Below are positions 8,244 to 17,248 of a DNA stretch of 46,946 nt, piece by piece. The translations under genes and the position numbers were made by a program. The notes beneath the pieces were generated by a model. It did no database searches. It saw only the letters and a program-made list of their open reading frames with translations, and was not told the origin of the DNA. The stretch spans positions 1 through 46,946 of the forward strand of contig NZ_JACJTQ010000041.1 of assembly GCF_014698735.1 (NCBI RefSeq). The letters are read 5' to 3'. The stretch is from Anabaena catenula FACHB-362. GTDB lineage: Bacteria > Cyanobacteriota > Cyanobacteriia > Cyanobacteriales > Nostocaceae. Numbering within the stretch: position 1 is the first letter of the stretch; every line of letters begins with the position of its first letter.

Positions 8244-10061
8244 ATGAGGCTGAAATTGAGCGTTACCCGCCCTGTTGACCAAATTTTTAACAAGATAGAA
8301 CAGCGTCCAGCCCTTGCTGTGGCTATTTCCATCTTGTGGTTACTGCTGATTAACTGGATAGCGTTTGGTTGGAATTTGGGCAACGTTGGCTTGGTTGACG
8401 AAACTGAGCCGTTGTTTGCTGAAGCTTCCCGGCAAATGCTAGTTACAGGTGATTGGATTACCCCATTTTTTAATGGTGAAACTCGGTTTGACAAACCGGC
8501 GTTAATTTACTGGTGTCAAGCGATCGCATATTCTATTATGGGGGTGAATGAGTGGGCAGCCCGTATCCCTTCAGCACTGGCAGCAACGGCTGTAACTGCT
8601 CTGGCATTCTACGCGGTACAGTGGCATTTTGCAAAAAAAGATGAATTAGAGCAAGTTGCAAATCCTACTCGTCGTTACTTAACAGCTGCTGTGGCATCGG
8701 CTTTAATGGCACTTAACCCGGAAATGATTGTTTGGGGTAGAATCGGTGTTTCTGATATGTTACTGACAGGTTGTATAGCCTCAGCTTTGCTATGCTTCTT
8801 TCTGGGATACGCTCAAAAATCTTCTCCTTCCCCTTTCCCCAATCAATGGTATTTGGCTTGTTATGTATTGATTGCTGGGGCAATTTTAACTAAAGGGCCA
8901 GTCGGAATTGTGTTACCCGGACTGATTATGATTGCCTTTGCTGTATATTTGGGCAAATTCTGGGAACTGTGGCGAGAAATGCGTCCTATCTTAGGAATGG
9001 GGATAGTTTTCGCTATATCTGCTCCCTGGTATGTCTTAGTGACTTGGCGCAATGGCTGGAATTTTATTAACGCCTTTTTTGGTTATCACAACATAGAACG
9101 CTTTACAGAAGTTGTGAATGGTCACTCAGCCCCTTGGTATTTTTACTTTTTGGTAGTGTTGTTGGGTTTTGCACCGTACTCAGTGTACATTCCCGCAGCT
9201 GTAGCTAGGTTAAAATTTTGGCAGCGATCGCACTGGCTCAACCAGGAACGTTCTCAACAATTAGGTTTATTTGCTTGTTTCTGGTTTTTTGGTGTCTTTG
9301 GTTTTTTTAGCATTGCTGTCACTAAACTCCCCAGCTACCTTTTACCTTTAATGCCAGCCACAGCTATTTTGGTAGCATTGTTTTGGAGTGACCTTTTCCC
9401 AAATCCCCAAATCTCCAATTCCCTTAAATCTTTCAATATCAGTAGCTGGATAAATGTTGCCTTTTTATCCACATTATCAGTAGGACTATTTAACCTATCC
9501 AAGTTAGTAGGTACTGATCCTGCTGCACCTGAATTATACGAACTAATTGAAAAGTCAGGGTTTACAAATTTGGGAGGTATAATTTGGCTTGTTAGTGCGA
9601 TTAGTATCGCGGCTTTAATCTTGAGTTATCATCTGCGTCCCATCATTTTTATTAATTTAATAGGGTTTGTGGCATTTTTATCAGTGGTGTTAATGCCTAC
9701 TTTGTTTGTGATGGATCAACAGCGTCAACTACCGTTAAGAGAATTATCTGCGATCGCACGCCAAGAAAAACAACCTAATGAAGAATTAGTCATGGTCGGT
9801 TTCAAAAAACCCACTGTAACTTTCTACAGTCAAAAAACCGTTAATTACCTGAAATTTTCCCAACAGGCACTAGACTATATTCAAAATCAAGCAACTGCGA
9901 AAATCCGTCCACCATCAGTACTACTTCTGACGGAACAGAAAAAGTTGCTGGAAATGAACTTACCACCAGATAATTACAAGAATATAGCCACCAAGGGAGC
10001 TTATAATCTAATTCGCATCCCTTTTAAGAACAGCAAAAAACAAAAACTGGACATTTCGTAA
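8244..10061 (+). CDS. GT39/ArnT-like membrane glycosyltransferase
   Basis: A polytopic membrane protein of about 605 aa of the GT-C fold. The N-terminal catalytic region has LVDETEPLFAEASRQMLVTG after the first transmembrane helix, where the Asp-Glu pair matches the conserved acidic motif of GT39/ArnT-type enzymes, and RFDKPALIYW follows. About 11-12 hydrophobic segments are visible, with a short soluble C-terminal domain. Such enzymes use polyprenyl-phosphate sugars and transfer the sugar outside the membrane to lipids or proteins; the acceptor here is unknown. A GTG at 8199 would add 15 polar residues; the ATG at 8244 just before MRLKLSVTRPVDQ is more likely. HIP1 sites occur within the gene. 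Confidence 0.85.
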   Translation: MRLKLSVTRPVDQIFNKIEQRPALAVAISILWLLLINWIAFGWNLGNVGLVDETEPLFAEASRQMLVTGDWITPFFNGETRFDKPALIYWCQAIAYSIMGVNEWAARIPSALAATAVTALAFYAVQWHFAKKDELEQVANPTRRYLTAAVASALMALNPEMIVWGRIGVSDMLLTGCIASALLCFFLGYAQKSSPSPFPNQWYLACYVLIAGAILTKGPVGIVLPGLIMIAFAVYLGKFWELWREMRPILGMGIVFAISAPWYVLVTWRNGWNFINAFFGYHNIERFTEVVNGHSAPWYFYFLVVLLGFAPYSVYIPAAVARLKFWQRSHWLNQERSQQLGLFACFWFFGVFGFFSIAVTKLPSYLLPLMPATAILVALFWSDLFPNPQISNSLKSFNISSWINVAFLSTLSVGLFNLSKLVGTDPAAPELYELIEKSGFTNLGGIIWLVSAISIAALILSYHLRPIIFINLIGFVAFLSVVLMPTLFVMDQQRQLPLRELSAIARQEKQPNEELVMVGFKKPTVTFYSQKTVNYLKFSQQALDYIQNQATAKIRPPSVLLLTEQKKLLEMNLPPDNYKNIATKGAYNLIRIPFKNSKKQKLDIS

Positions 10062-10067
10062 TTCGTA

Positions 10068-10109
10068 AACAGGGAACAGGGAACAGGGAACAGGGAACAG
10101 GGAACAGAG
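10068..10109. repeat. Heptamer tandem repeat (AACAGGG)n
   Basis: Five exact copies of AACAGGG (10068-10102) and one variant copy (AACAGAG) lie just after the GT39 stop. This is a short tandemly repeated repetitive sequence of the kind typical of heterocystous cyanobacteria. The same unit recurs at 21257-21332. Confidence 0.9.
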
Positions 10110-10172
10110 AATTCTTAATTTTCCCCGCGTCTGTCTATTTGTATCAATCTTAAAGTGAAACTGTATCGCCTG

Positions 10173-13100
10173 TCACCCATTTTCACCTTTTACTAAAGCT
10201 TGATTGATCTGACTTAATAAGTCTTCCATTGAGATAGAACGAGGTAATATCTGGGTAGGAATACCGCCAGTTAGCTGTTCTAACTCAGCAACTACATTAT
10301 TTTGTCGAGACTGATTGCCGTTTTTTTTCATTTGCCCAATTTCTGTATGTTTTACCTGATTTAATCTTTGGTCAAGTACTAAAATTGGTGGCAAATTCAA
10401 CGGTAAATCTGACAAAGCTTGGAGTGCTTTTTGCATTTCTTTATGAATTGCCGATTCTCCCAAACAAATTAGTAGTAAATCAACACTTTGGTGGCGAATT
10501 TGTTGCAGAACTTCTGCCCAGCAGTTACCCATAGATGCTTTAAAACCGGCAGTTTGTAAATATTGAATTAAAGCTTGGAACCACTCAGATCCCCGTTCTG
10601 TATTTGAGGAAGATGAACCCCGTCTGTACTCACCTGTGATAGAGGAGTTTCTTTCTAACCGATAACCCTTCACTTGCTTAGGTCTTACCTGTGGTAAATC
10701 ACGCAGCATAGTGACATCGACCACTAAAATATTAGGAGGGCAGCTAAGACCAGAAGCAATTTGCAACACTGACAATAAAGCATCTGGTTTTCCTTTGCGA
10801 CTACCGTCTTGTTTACTTAATGGAATTAAGCAAGGAAACACACCTAATCCTGGGATTTGGGAAGCTGCCAAGGTAGTAGCTACATCACAAGTTACCAGTG
10901 GTAAAGCTGCCAAGCGTGGGTGCTTAGTCAACTGTTGCAGGTAATTTTGGGCGGTAGAACTTTCCACATCTAGCAAAACCACATCGAACTGCCACACTCG
11001 CGCTAAAAGTTCGGCCTGATCTAGATCATCTACTTCAATCACCCGATGTTCTCGGAGTGAAGGGTTAGGAGTAACAGATTCTAATTCTGGATTTACCAAC
11101 CTGAGAATACGCAGGGGAGTTTTCGTGGGTATGATTTCGTTATTTTCTAAACTTATCTGCTCAACTTCTGGTGCAGCACACAATCTTTCTAAAATTGGTA
11201 ATAATCCCGAATGCTCTACTGGTAAGCTGACAAAATCATCGGCTCGGTTAGCAAATGCCTGTTCTTTTTCTGCACCTGTAGCTGTGACAATCACAGGAAT
11301 ATGACGAGTTGCACTATCAGATTTGAGTAAAGTCAGCACATCCCAACCTGACAGTAGGGGTAACAACGGATTCAAGAATATAGTTTTCGGTTGCAAGCGA
11401 CGGGCTTTTTCTAGTGCTTCTGTTCCCGAACGAGCAATCACCACCCGATAACCTAAACCTTTCAGATGTTGAGTCAAGTCTTCAATATATCCGGCTACTG
11501 CCTCGACTACTAACACTAAGCGTTGGGAAGAAACCGGTTGATGTGATTCTGAATTTCCTGGCTCTGATTCTGCAAAACTTGTCTTTGGCGGACTGGGTGG
11601 CAATAGTAGTGTAAACTGACTACCTTTGCCTTCACGAGACAAAAAGCTGACATCTCCACCATGTAGGCGAGCTAATGCCCTGGTTAATACTAGCCCCAAA
11701 CCGGTGCCTTCAAATTGGCGAGTGAGGGGATTTTCGAGTTGTTGGAATTTTTGAAATATTAAATGTTGTTGATGTTCGGGAATACCAATGCCAGTATCCC
11801 AGACTGTAAAGGCAATCCAGCCTTCCCAACGATTTACCCGCAGTCCAATTTCTCCAGAAATTTCCGTGAACTTAAAGGCGTTGGAAAGTAAATGTACCAG
11901 CATCTGACGCAAACGTAATTCATCTGCTACCATCTGCTCTAAGCCCGGTTCAATGGTGAGGCTGAATTGGTGATCATCCAGTGAACGTTTATTTTCGGAT
12001 TGGTAAGATTGGCTAGTTTTGCTGGTTTGATTGTGGAGTGTGCTTACTTCTAATAAAGCGCGATCGCACACTTCCTTAATTTTAACTGGGGACGGAGTCA
12101 GTTCCATCTGTCCAGTTTCCATCCTTGTCAAATCCAAAATGTCATTAACCACACTCATCAAATGACGGCCACTTTGATGAATTAAGCCTGCATAACGCGC
12201 TTGACGCTCGTTTAGTTCTCCTAATTGTTGATCTACCAGTAACCTGGACAAGCCCAAAACTGCCGTCAGCGGTGTTTTCAGTTCATGGCTAATACAAGCT
12301 AAAAACTCATCTTTTAAGCGATTTAGTTGAATCAAATCGGCGTTTTTTGCTGCCAGTTCTTTACAAAGCTGTTGCTGTTCGGTCACATCAGTTGCTAAGA
12401 CTAACCACAGCTTTTCATTGCCCAGTTCTGGGTTCTGACTGCTGAGTGTCACTTCAGACTCCGCACTCCAGACTTTTAACTCAGGACCATCTAAAGGGAT
12501 TTTGGCAAATTGCCAAATTCGCTCCTGACCATTTTGGACTTCCACAACACAAGTACAAGTGCCTAGTTGAGAATCTAAGTAACAGTAGCTAGATGCACTA
12601 TTCCCCGGTACGGGTTGCTCCTGCATCATTGGTAAAACAGATGGTGCGTAAGGGGGTAAGCCTTGTTGGGGAGTAGCTGCACTCATTAGCGACCAGCAAC
12701 CGGAGGAGTCAGTGTGGACGCTATCACCCTCTGAATGCAGTTTAGCTGGGGACGGGGATACTTCGCTTTCACTGACTCTACCATTGGCATAAACTTTAAC
12801 TGCTTGTTGATCGGCGTATTCTTGGTGTTGAGAATATTCTGGGGCAAGTATGGCCTCTACCTGTTGCCTAATTCCTTCTGCATCTTTTAAAACTCCCAAT
12901 TGTTGCCACCAAGCTGGATTTTGCGTCACCACTTCCCCAGTACTTGTTTGCAACATTAAAGGCCAAGGCAGCCTTTCCAACAACTGCACTAGAGGATTGT
13001 GTGTGATTAGCTGGTGTTTATTTTGTTTGTAATCAGTTCTCTTCGCACTAGCATCACCTTTTTGGGCAGTTCCTTGGGTGGTAGAAACAAGTGCTACTTT

Positions 13101-13526
13101 TTCCTGAACTAAGAATCGTAGTAAGCGTGAGCTATCCAGCAACCCCAAAAATTTTTCTTCTGCATCAACCAATGCCCAATCTAGGTTGCGGTTTTTTTGG
13201 GTTTGTTGGTAACGCAAAAACAAGCTAAATTTTTCTAGATGATCACAAATGGGTATTTTATGTATTGGCTCAATCAGAGTTGGGCTTAAGGTTGAGATTG
13301 GCTGTTGTAAATTGAGAAATTCCTCACCACTGGCTGCTGCCAATAATTTGGGGATTAAACGGGCAGAGTACAACAATCCTATGGGGCATTGCTGTTGATT
13401 CACCACTACCAAGCGATCGCACTGCTCTTTTTCTAAAATCTCCAGCACCACTGCCAGAGTGCTTGTTTCTGGGCAGCTGGGTACGGTTGCTAGAAAGTCA
13501 TAAAGCGGGTACTGTAGCATTAACAT
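10173..13526 (-). CDS. CBS-PAS hybrid histidine kinase with pseudo-receivers
   Basis: A large cytoplasmic sensor kinase. The order is: tandem CBS-like region (about 1-150), PAS-like region (about 180-370), HisKA with His414 in SHELKTPL, HATPase_c with N box (LLSNAFKFTE), G1 (DTGIGIP) and G2 (GTGLGL), then receiver-like modules. The first has LVVEAVAG in place of the acidic pocket and Asn719 (FLNPLLPLL) where the phospho-accepting Asp should be. Two further receiver-like folds follow near the C-terminus (FDVVLLDVESS, VDLLLICLGES), both divergent. The kinase core looks intact; phosphotransfer to its own receivers looks lost or altered. An upstream TTG at 13619 would add 31 residues; the ATGs at 13526/13520 precede the conserved CBS start and are preferred. 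No membrane helix or output domain. The signal is unknown. Confidence 0.85.
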   Translation of the reverse strand: MLMLQYPLYDFLATVPSCPETSTLAVVLEILEKEQCDRLVVVNQQQCPIGLLYSARLIPKLLAAASGEEFLNLQQPISTLSPTLIEPIHKIPICDHLEKFSLFLRYQQTQKNRNLDWALVDAEEKFLGLLDSSRLLRFLVQEKVALVSTTQGTAQKGDASAKRTDYKQNKHQLITHNPLVQLLERLPWPLMLQTSTGEVVTQNPAWWQQLGVLKDAEGIRQQVEAILAPEYSQHQEYADQQAVKVYANGRVSESEVSPSPAKLHSEGDSVHTDSSGCWSLMSAATPQQGLPPYAPSVLPMMQEQPVPGNSASSYCYLDSQLGTCTCVVEVQNGQERIWQFAKIPLDGPELKVWSAESEVTLSSQNPELGNEKLWLVLATDVTEQQQLCKELAAKNADLIQLNRLKDEFLACISHELKTPLTAVLGLSRLLVDQQLGELNERQARYAGLIHQSGRHLMSVVNDILDLTRMETGQMELTPSPVKIKEVCDRALLEVSTLHNQTSKTSQSYQSENKRSLDDHQFSLTIEPGLEQMVADELRLRQMLVHLLSNAFKFTEISGEIGLRVNRWEGWIAFTVWDTGIGIPEHQQHLIFQKFQQLENPLTRQFEGTGLGLVLTRALARLHGGDVSFLSREGKGSQFTLLLPPSPPKTSFAESEPGNSESHQPVSSQRLVLVVEAVAGYIEDLTQHLKGLGYRVVIARSGTEALEKARRLQPKTIFLNPLLPLLSGWDVLTLLKSDSATRHIPVIVTATGAEKEQAFANRADDFVSLPVEHSGLLPILERLCAAPEVEQISLENNEIIPTKTPLRILRLVNPELESVTPNPSLREHRVIEVDDLDQAELLARVWQFDVVLLDVESSTAQNYLQQLTKHPRLAALPLVTCDVATTLAASQIPGLGVFPCLIPLSKQDGSRKGKPDALLSVLQIASGLSCPPNILVVDVTMLRDLPQVRPKQVKGYRLERNSSITGEYRRGSSSSNTERGSEWFQALIQYLQTAGFKASMGNCWAEVLQQIRHQSVDLLLICLGESAIHKEMQKALQALSDLPLNLPPILVLDQRLNQVKHTEIGQMKKNGNQSRQNNVVAELEQLTGGIPTQILPRSISMEDLLSQINQALVKGENG

Positions 13527-14651
13527 AGGGCTTAGGGGGTCATTCTTCCTGTGGTTACTTTTGGCATAAACATCTACCAAAGTGCTGATGGTCTTTATGC
13601 CTGAAGCAATATCCTCCAAGAAGAGTCACATAAGCGATTTTCGTGACATTTGAAAGGATATTGAAACAATCAACTCGGCTCTGACGGACAATTGGTTGCC
13701 TCCAATAATTCCCAAGGTGCTGCTTTCCGAGTCCCACTCTTTTGGACTAGCGATCATCCTCACCAGCAGAATACTGGTGTTGAAACTCTTCATCGATAGT
13801 TACAGCTAGAACAATTATCGCTCCAAAGATTCGTTTTAGAACCTTGAGGAATTATAATGATTTAGAATGAAACGATGCTTTAACTTTGTTTATGTATCTT
13901 ATCAAGGAGTGAAATAAAAATATCTATATTTAGATAGATATACATACTACACATCATCATCTAGCTACTACATATTTTTTGATGTTGAACGCTTTATCAA
14001 CTACCTAGTTATACCACTCGGTTGCGGCCACTCCCTTTTTGTGTGGTTACTCCTAAATTTTTGTTGACAAAAAGCGTTTCTTAGCCAGTCCTTACTTAAA
14101 AGCTTTTACAAAACTTAATTAACCCATAACTCTGATGTTTGGGCAATCATCCTAAATATATAGGACTCCTGATTTTTGTGTATCCCTGACGGGAGCGTAT
14201 GGCTAACACCACGCCAGCTAGAGCCAAAGTGGCCTGCGCTCTGCACTTCCAAAAAATTAGTATCCTTATTTCCCTTATTTCTTATTAAGAGTTAAGAGCC
14301 TCCATGAGTAAATATGGCTACGCCACGCAAGCTATCAGTAATCAAACCGGATTCCTATATAAGCAATAAATGTTATTACCGATATTGATTTGGCTACCAG
14401 ATGTTAAAAAATATTTATATGCCCCCGTTGACATGATCAATCTACGAGGTTTAATTGGGCAGATGTGGAACCTCATTGATCACATTATTTCCCAAATGTG
14501 GTGTTTTTATTTTCCTATTACTATCCCTGTTAACATATACTATTTAGACAAAATTACCCAAAAAAAAACCAATCAACAGTTAAATGATCATGAAAAATAT
14601 AACTATGTATTAGCCTGTAACAAGCCAAAAAACCAGCAGTCATTTCAGCAC
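13527..14651. other. Long divergent intergenic region before kaiA
   Basis: About 1.1 kb between the histidine kinase and the conserved start of KaiA. It must hold both promoters. It contains an imperfect AT palindrome (about 13920-13942) and dispersed-repeat fragments at 14185-14240 (CCTGACGGGAGCG, GGCTAACACCACGCC) and near 14310-14330. An open frame in phase with kaiA starts at ATG 14370 and adds 94 codons. Its product does not resemble the KaiA pseudo-receiver, so I treat it as upstream sequence, though translation cannot be excluded. I find no tRNA or well-known RNA gene. Confidence 0.4.
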
Positions 14652-14963
14652 ATGAGTCAAGCTGATAAGCAGGAATTGTTAGAGCAACTGAAATCAGATT
14701 ACCGCCAAATTCTTATACGTTACTATCTTACAGACAAAACTCTGCAATCTAGCATTGATAGATTTATCAATGCCTTATTTTATGCTAATATTCCTGTGCC
14801 AAAAATTATAGAAATTCACATGGAACTTATTGATGAATTTTCCAAGCAGCTTAAATTAGAAGGAAGGAGCGACGAAACATTACTTGATTACAGACTGACA
14901 TTAATAGATATTTTGGCAAATCTCTGTGAAGCCTATAGAAGTGCAGTTTCTAAAATCAACTGA
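14652..14963 (+). CDS. kaiA: KaiA, short form (C-terminal domain only)
   Basis: Circadian clock protein that stimulates KaiC autophosphorylation by binding the C-terminal KaiC tail. The product (103 aa from ATG 14652) covers only the four-helix C-terminal domain: LLEQLKSDYRQILIRYY, VPKIIEIHMELIDEFSKQLK, LEGRSDETLLDYRLTLIDIL and NLCEAYRS match the conserved KaiA core. The N-terminal pseudo-receiver and linker of unicellular KaiA (about 284 aa) are absent, as known for Anabaena/Nostoc KaiA (about 102 aa). No strong Shine-Dalgarno precedes the ATG. The frame is open back to 14370, giving a possible 197-aa form whose extra part is unrelated to known KaiA. Followed by kaiB and kaiC on the same strand. 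Confidence 0.92.
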   Translation: MSQADKQELLEQLKSDYRQILIRYYLTDKTLQSSIDRFINALFYANIPVPKIIEIHMELIDEFSKQLKLEGRSDETLLDYRLTLIDILANLCEAYRSAVSKIN

Positions 14964-15027
14964 AGAAACTCAAATCCTCACTTCATCGTCGCTAACTTCA
15001 GACAAATGCATCAGCATACAGCAGAAT

Positions 15028-15070
<43 letters not shown>

Positions 15071-15173
15071 AAAACTGGCGAATGTGTATAAGTTTCAATT
15101 TTGATTCTGTACCTCATTGATCTGCAATCTGCTGTATTTTGTATTCCTATTCTCAAAACTAGCCTGTACCTTT

Positions 15174-15488
15174 ATGAATAAATCCAAAAAAACCTATGTT
15201 CTCAAGCTGTATGTAGCCGGGAACACTCCCAACTCCGTGAGAGCATTAAACACACTCAAAAACATATTAGAACAAGAATTTAAAGGTGTTTATGCTTTAA
15301 AAGTAATCGATGTCCTCAAAAACCCCCAACTAGCAGAAGAAGATAAAATATTAGCCACACCGACATTATCAAAGATTTTGCCGCCCCCAGTCCGCAAAAT
15401 AATCGGAGATCTTTCAGATAGAGAAAGAGTTTTGATAGGATTAGATTTACTCTATGAAGAATTGAGTGACGAAGACTGGGAAGAATAA
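15174..15488 (+). CDS. kaiB: Circadian clock protein KaiB
   Basis: Thioredoxin-like, fold-switching clock protein that binds phosphorylated KaiC and sequesters KaiA to start dephosphorylation. The 104-aa product carries the KaiB signature [20 protein letters not shown], then [40 protein letters not shown] and the acidic tail DEDWEE. The ATG at 15174 gives the normal KaiB N-terminus; the TTG at 15117 would add 19 hydrophobic residues and is unlikely. It lies 76 nt before kaiC, fitting a kaiBC transcript. Confidence 0.97.
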   Translation: MNKSKKTYVLKLYVAGNTPNSVRALNTLKNILEQEFKGVYALKVIDVLKNPQLAEEDKILATPTLSKILPPPVRKIIGDLSDRERVLIGLDLLYEELSDEDWEE

Positions 15489-15564
15489 AACTATTTTTCA
15501 TAAAAACCGAGTCCAAATTTTAGTAATTTAAAAACCAGGGTTAAATACCCAGATGTGATAAAAA

Positions 15565-17124
15565 ATGAGTTACAAAGATCCAAAAGAGCCAAAAAATCCA
15601 CTAATTGGGGGTGTAGAGAAAATTCGCACAATGATCGAGGGCTTTGACGATATTAGTCATGGCGGTTTACCAGTTGGTAGAACAACCTTAGTCAGCGGAA
15701 CTTCTGGTACAGGTAAAACTTTATTATCTCTACAATTTCTGTATAATGGCATCACCTACTTTGATGAACCAGGAGTATTTGTTACCTTCGAGGAATCACC
15801 CAGTGATATTATTAAAAATGCCCATATTTTTGGCTGGAATTTACAACGACTGATTGAAGAAGGAAAACTGTTTATTCTCGATGCATCACCTGATCCTGAA
15901 GGTCAAGATATCGTCGGTAACTTTGATCTTTCAGCCCTAATTGAGCGCTTACAATATGCGATTCGCAAATACAAAGCCCATCGAGTTTCAATTGACTCAA
16001 TCACAGCAGTATTTCAACAATATGAAGCCGTAGGAGTAGTAAGACGAGAAATTTTTCGGCTAGTAGCACGACTCAAACAACTAAACGTTACCACCATAAT
16101 TACCACAGAGCGTGGTGAAGAATATGGGCCAGTTGCTTCCTTTGGGGTAGAAGAATTTGTCTCTGACAATGTAGTAATTGTTCGCAACGTTTTAGAAGGA
16201 GAACGCCGCCGACGCACAATTGAAATTCTCAAATTGCGCGGTACAACCCACATGAAAGGCGAATATCCATTCACCATTACAAATGCAGGAGTCAATATTT
16301 TCCCATTAGGAGCGATGCGTTTAACACAACGATCTTCAAATGTTCGCGTATCTTCTGGAGTCAAAACCCTGGATGAAATGTGTGGTGGTGGTTTCTTTAA
16401 AGATTCGATTATTTTAGCCACAGGAGCCACAGGTACTGGTAAAACTCTGTTAGTCAGCAAGTTTATTCAAGATGGTTGTGTGAGCGGTGAGCGGGCGATA
16501 TTATTTGCTTATGAAGAATCCCGCGCTCAACTGTCTCGCAATGCTTATTCTTGGGGAATTGACTTTGAGGAATTAGAACACCAAGGTTTATTAAAAATAA
16601 TTTGTACCTATCCCGAATCAACCGGTTTAGAAGATCACTTACAAATTATTAAATCAGAAATTGCCGATTTTAAGCCAGCCCGGATTGCCATTGACTCCCT
16701 TTCAGCACTAGCTAGAGGCGTAAGTAATAATGCTTTTCGCCAATTTGTGATTGGTGTTACAGGTTATGCTAAACAAGAAGAGATTACTGGTTTCTTTACT
16801 AACACCAGTGATCAATTTATGGGGTCACATTCCATTACTGACTCTCACATTTCCACGATTACTGATACAATTTTAATGTTGCAGTATGTAGAAATTCATG
16901 GTGAAATGTCGCGGGCAATCAACGTCTTTAAAATGCGGGGTTCGTGGCACGATAAGGGGATTCGGGAGTACAATATTACGGCTGATGGGCCTAATATTAA
17001 AGATTCCTTCCGTAATTACGAACGAATTGTCAGTGGCGCTCCTACCCGCGTTAGCATAGACGAAAAGGCAGAACTTTCTCGCATTGTCAAACGTTTTGAA
17101 GAAAAACAAAGTTCTGATTCTTAA
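15565..17124 (+). CDS. kaiC: Circadian clock ATPase/kinase KaiC
   Basis: Core of the cyanobacterial oscillator: a hexameric double RecA-like ATPase that autophosphorylates and dephosphorylates over about a day. The 519-aa protein has two P-loops (GTSGTGKT with Lys51; GATGTGKT in the second half), catalytic Glu pairs in VTFEESP (CI) and FAYEESR (CII), and the phosphorylation site pair Ser430/Thr431 in SHISTITDT, matching Ser431/Thr432 of Synechococcus KaiC. The C-terminal tail (about 490-519), which binds KaiA, is present. The start MSYKDPKEPK is shortly downstream of the stop of kaiB. All key residues look intact. Confidence 0.98.
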   Translation: MSYKDPKEPKNPLIGGVEKIRTMIEGFDDISHGGLPVGRTTLVSGTSGTGKTLLSLQFLYNGITYFDEPGVFVTFEESPSDIIKNAHIFGWNLQRLIEEGKLFILDASPDPEGQDIVGNFDLSALIERLQYAIRKYKAHRVSIDSITAVFQQYEAVGVVRREIFRLVARLKQLNVTTIITTERGEEYGPVASFGVEEFVSDNVVIVRNVLEGERRRRTIEILKLRGTTHMKGEYPFTITNAGVNIFPLGAMRLTQRSSNVRVSSGVKTLDEMCGGGFFKDSIILATGATGTGKTLLVSKFIQDGCVSGERAILFAYEESRAQLSRNAYSWGIDFEELEHQGLLKIICTYPESTGLEDHLQIIKSEIADFKPARIAIDSLSALARGVSNNAFRQFVIGVTGYAKQEEITGFFTNTSDQFMGSHSITDSHISTITDTILMLQYVEIHGEMSRAINVFKMRGSWHDKGIREYNITADGPNIKDSFRNYERIVSGAPTRVSIDEKAELSRIVKRFEEKQSSDS

Positions 17125-17248
17125 ATTCGTTGGGAAAGCCTGCACTGTAACGTCTAAGCGTTCAGCGTCGGGTAATTCACTGTCGTGCTATATTCTGTGT
17201 GAAGACAAGTTTTCTGCCGCTAGATAGATTTTCGTGTGAGGGGATGCG

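Noticed and set aside
8219-8494. 91-codon frame opposite the start of the GT39 gene
   Set aside because: It overlaps a strongly supported gene on the other strand and shows no domain or start signal.
13555-13737. 60-codon minus-strand frame upstream of the histidine kinase
   Set aside because: It overlaps the probable leader of the kinase in another frame and has no recognisable features.
16014-16460. 148-codon frame antisense to kaiC
   Set aside because: kaiC is certain here; the antisense frame is Arg/Ser/Thr-rich, typical of a shadow of a conserved gene.
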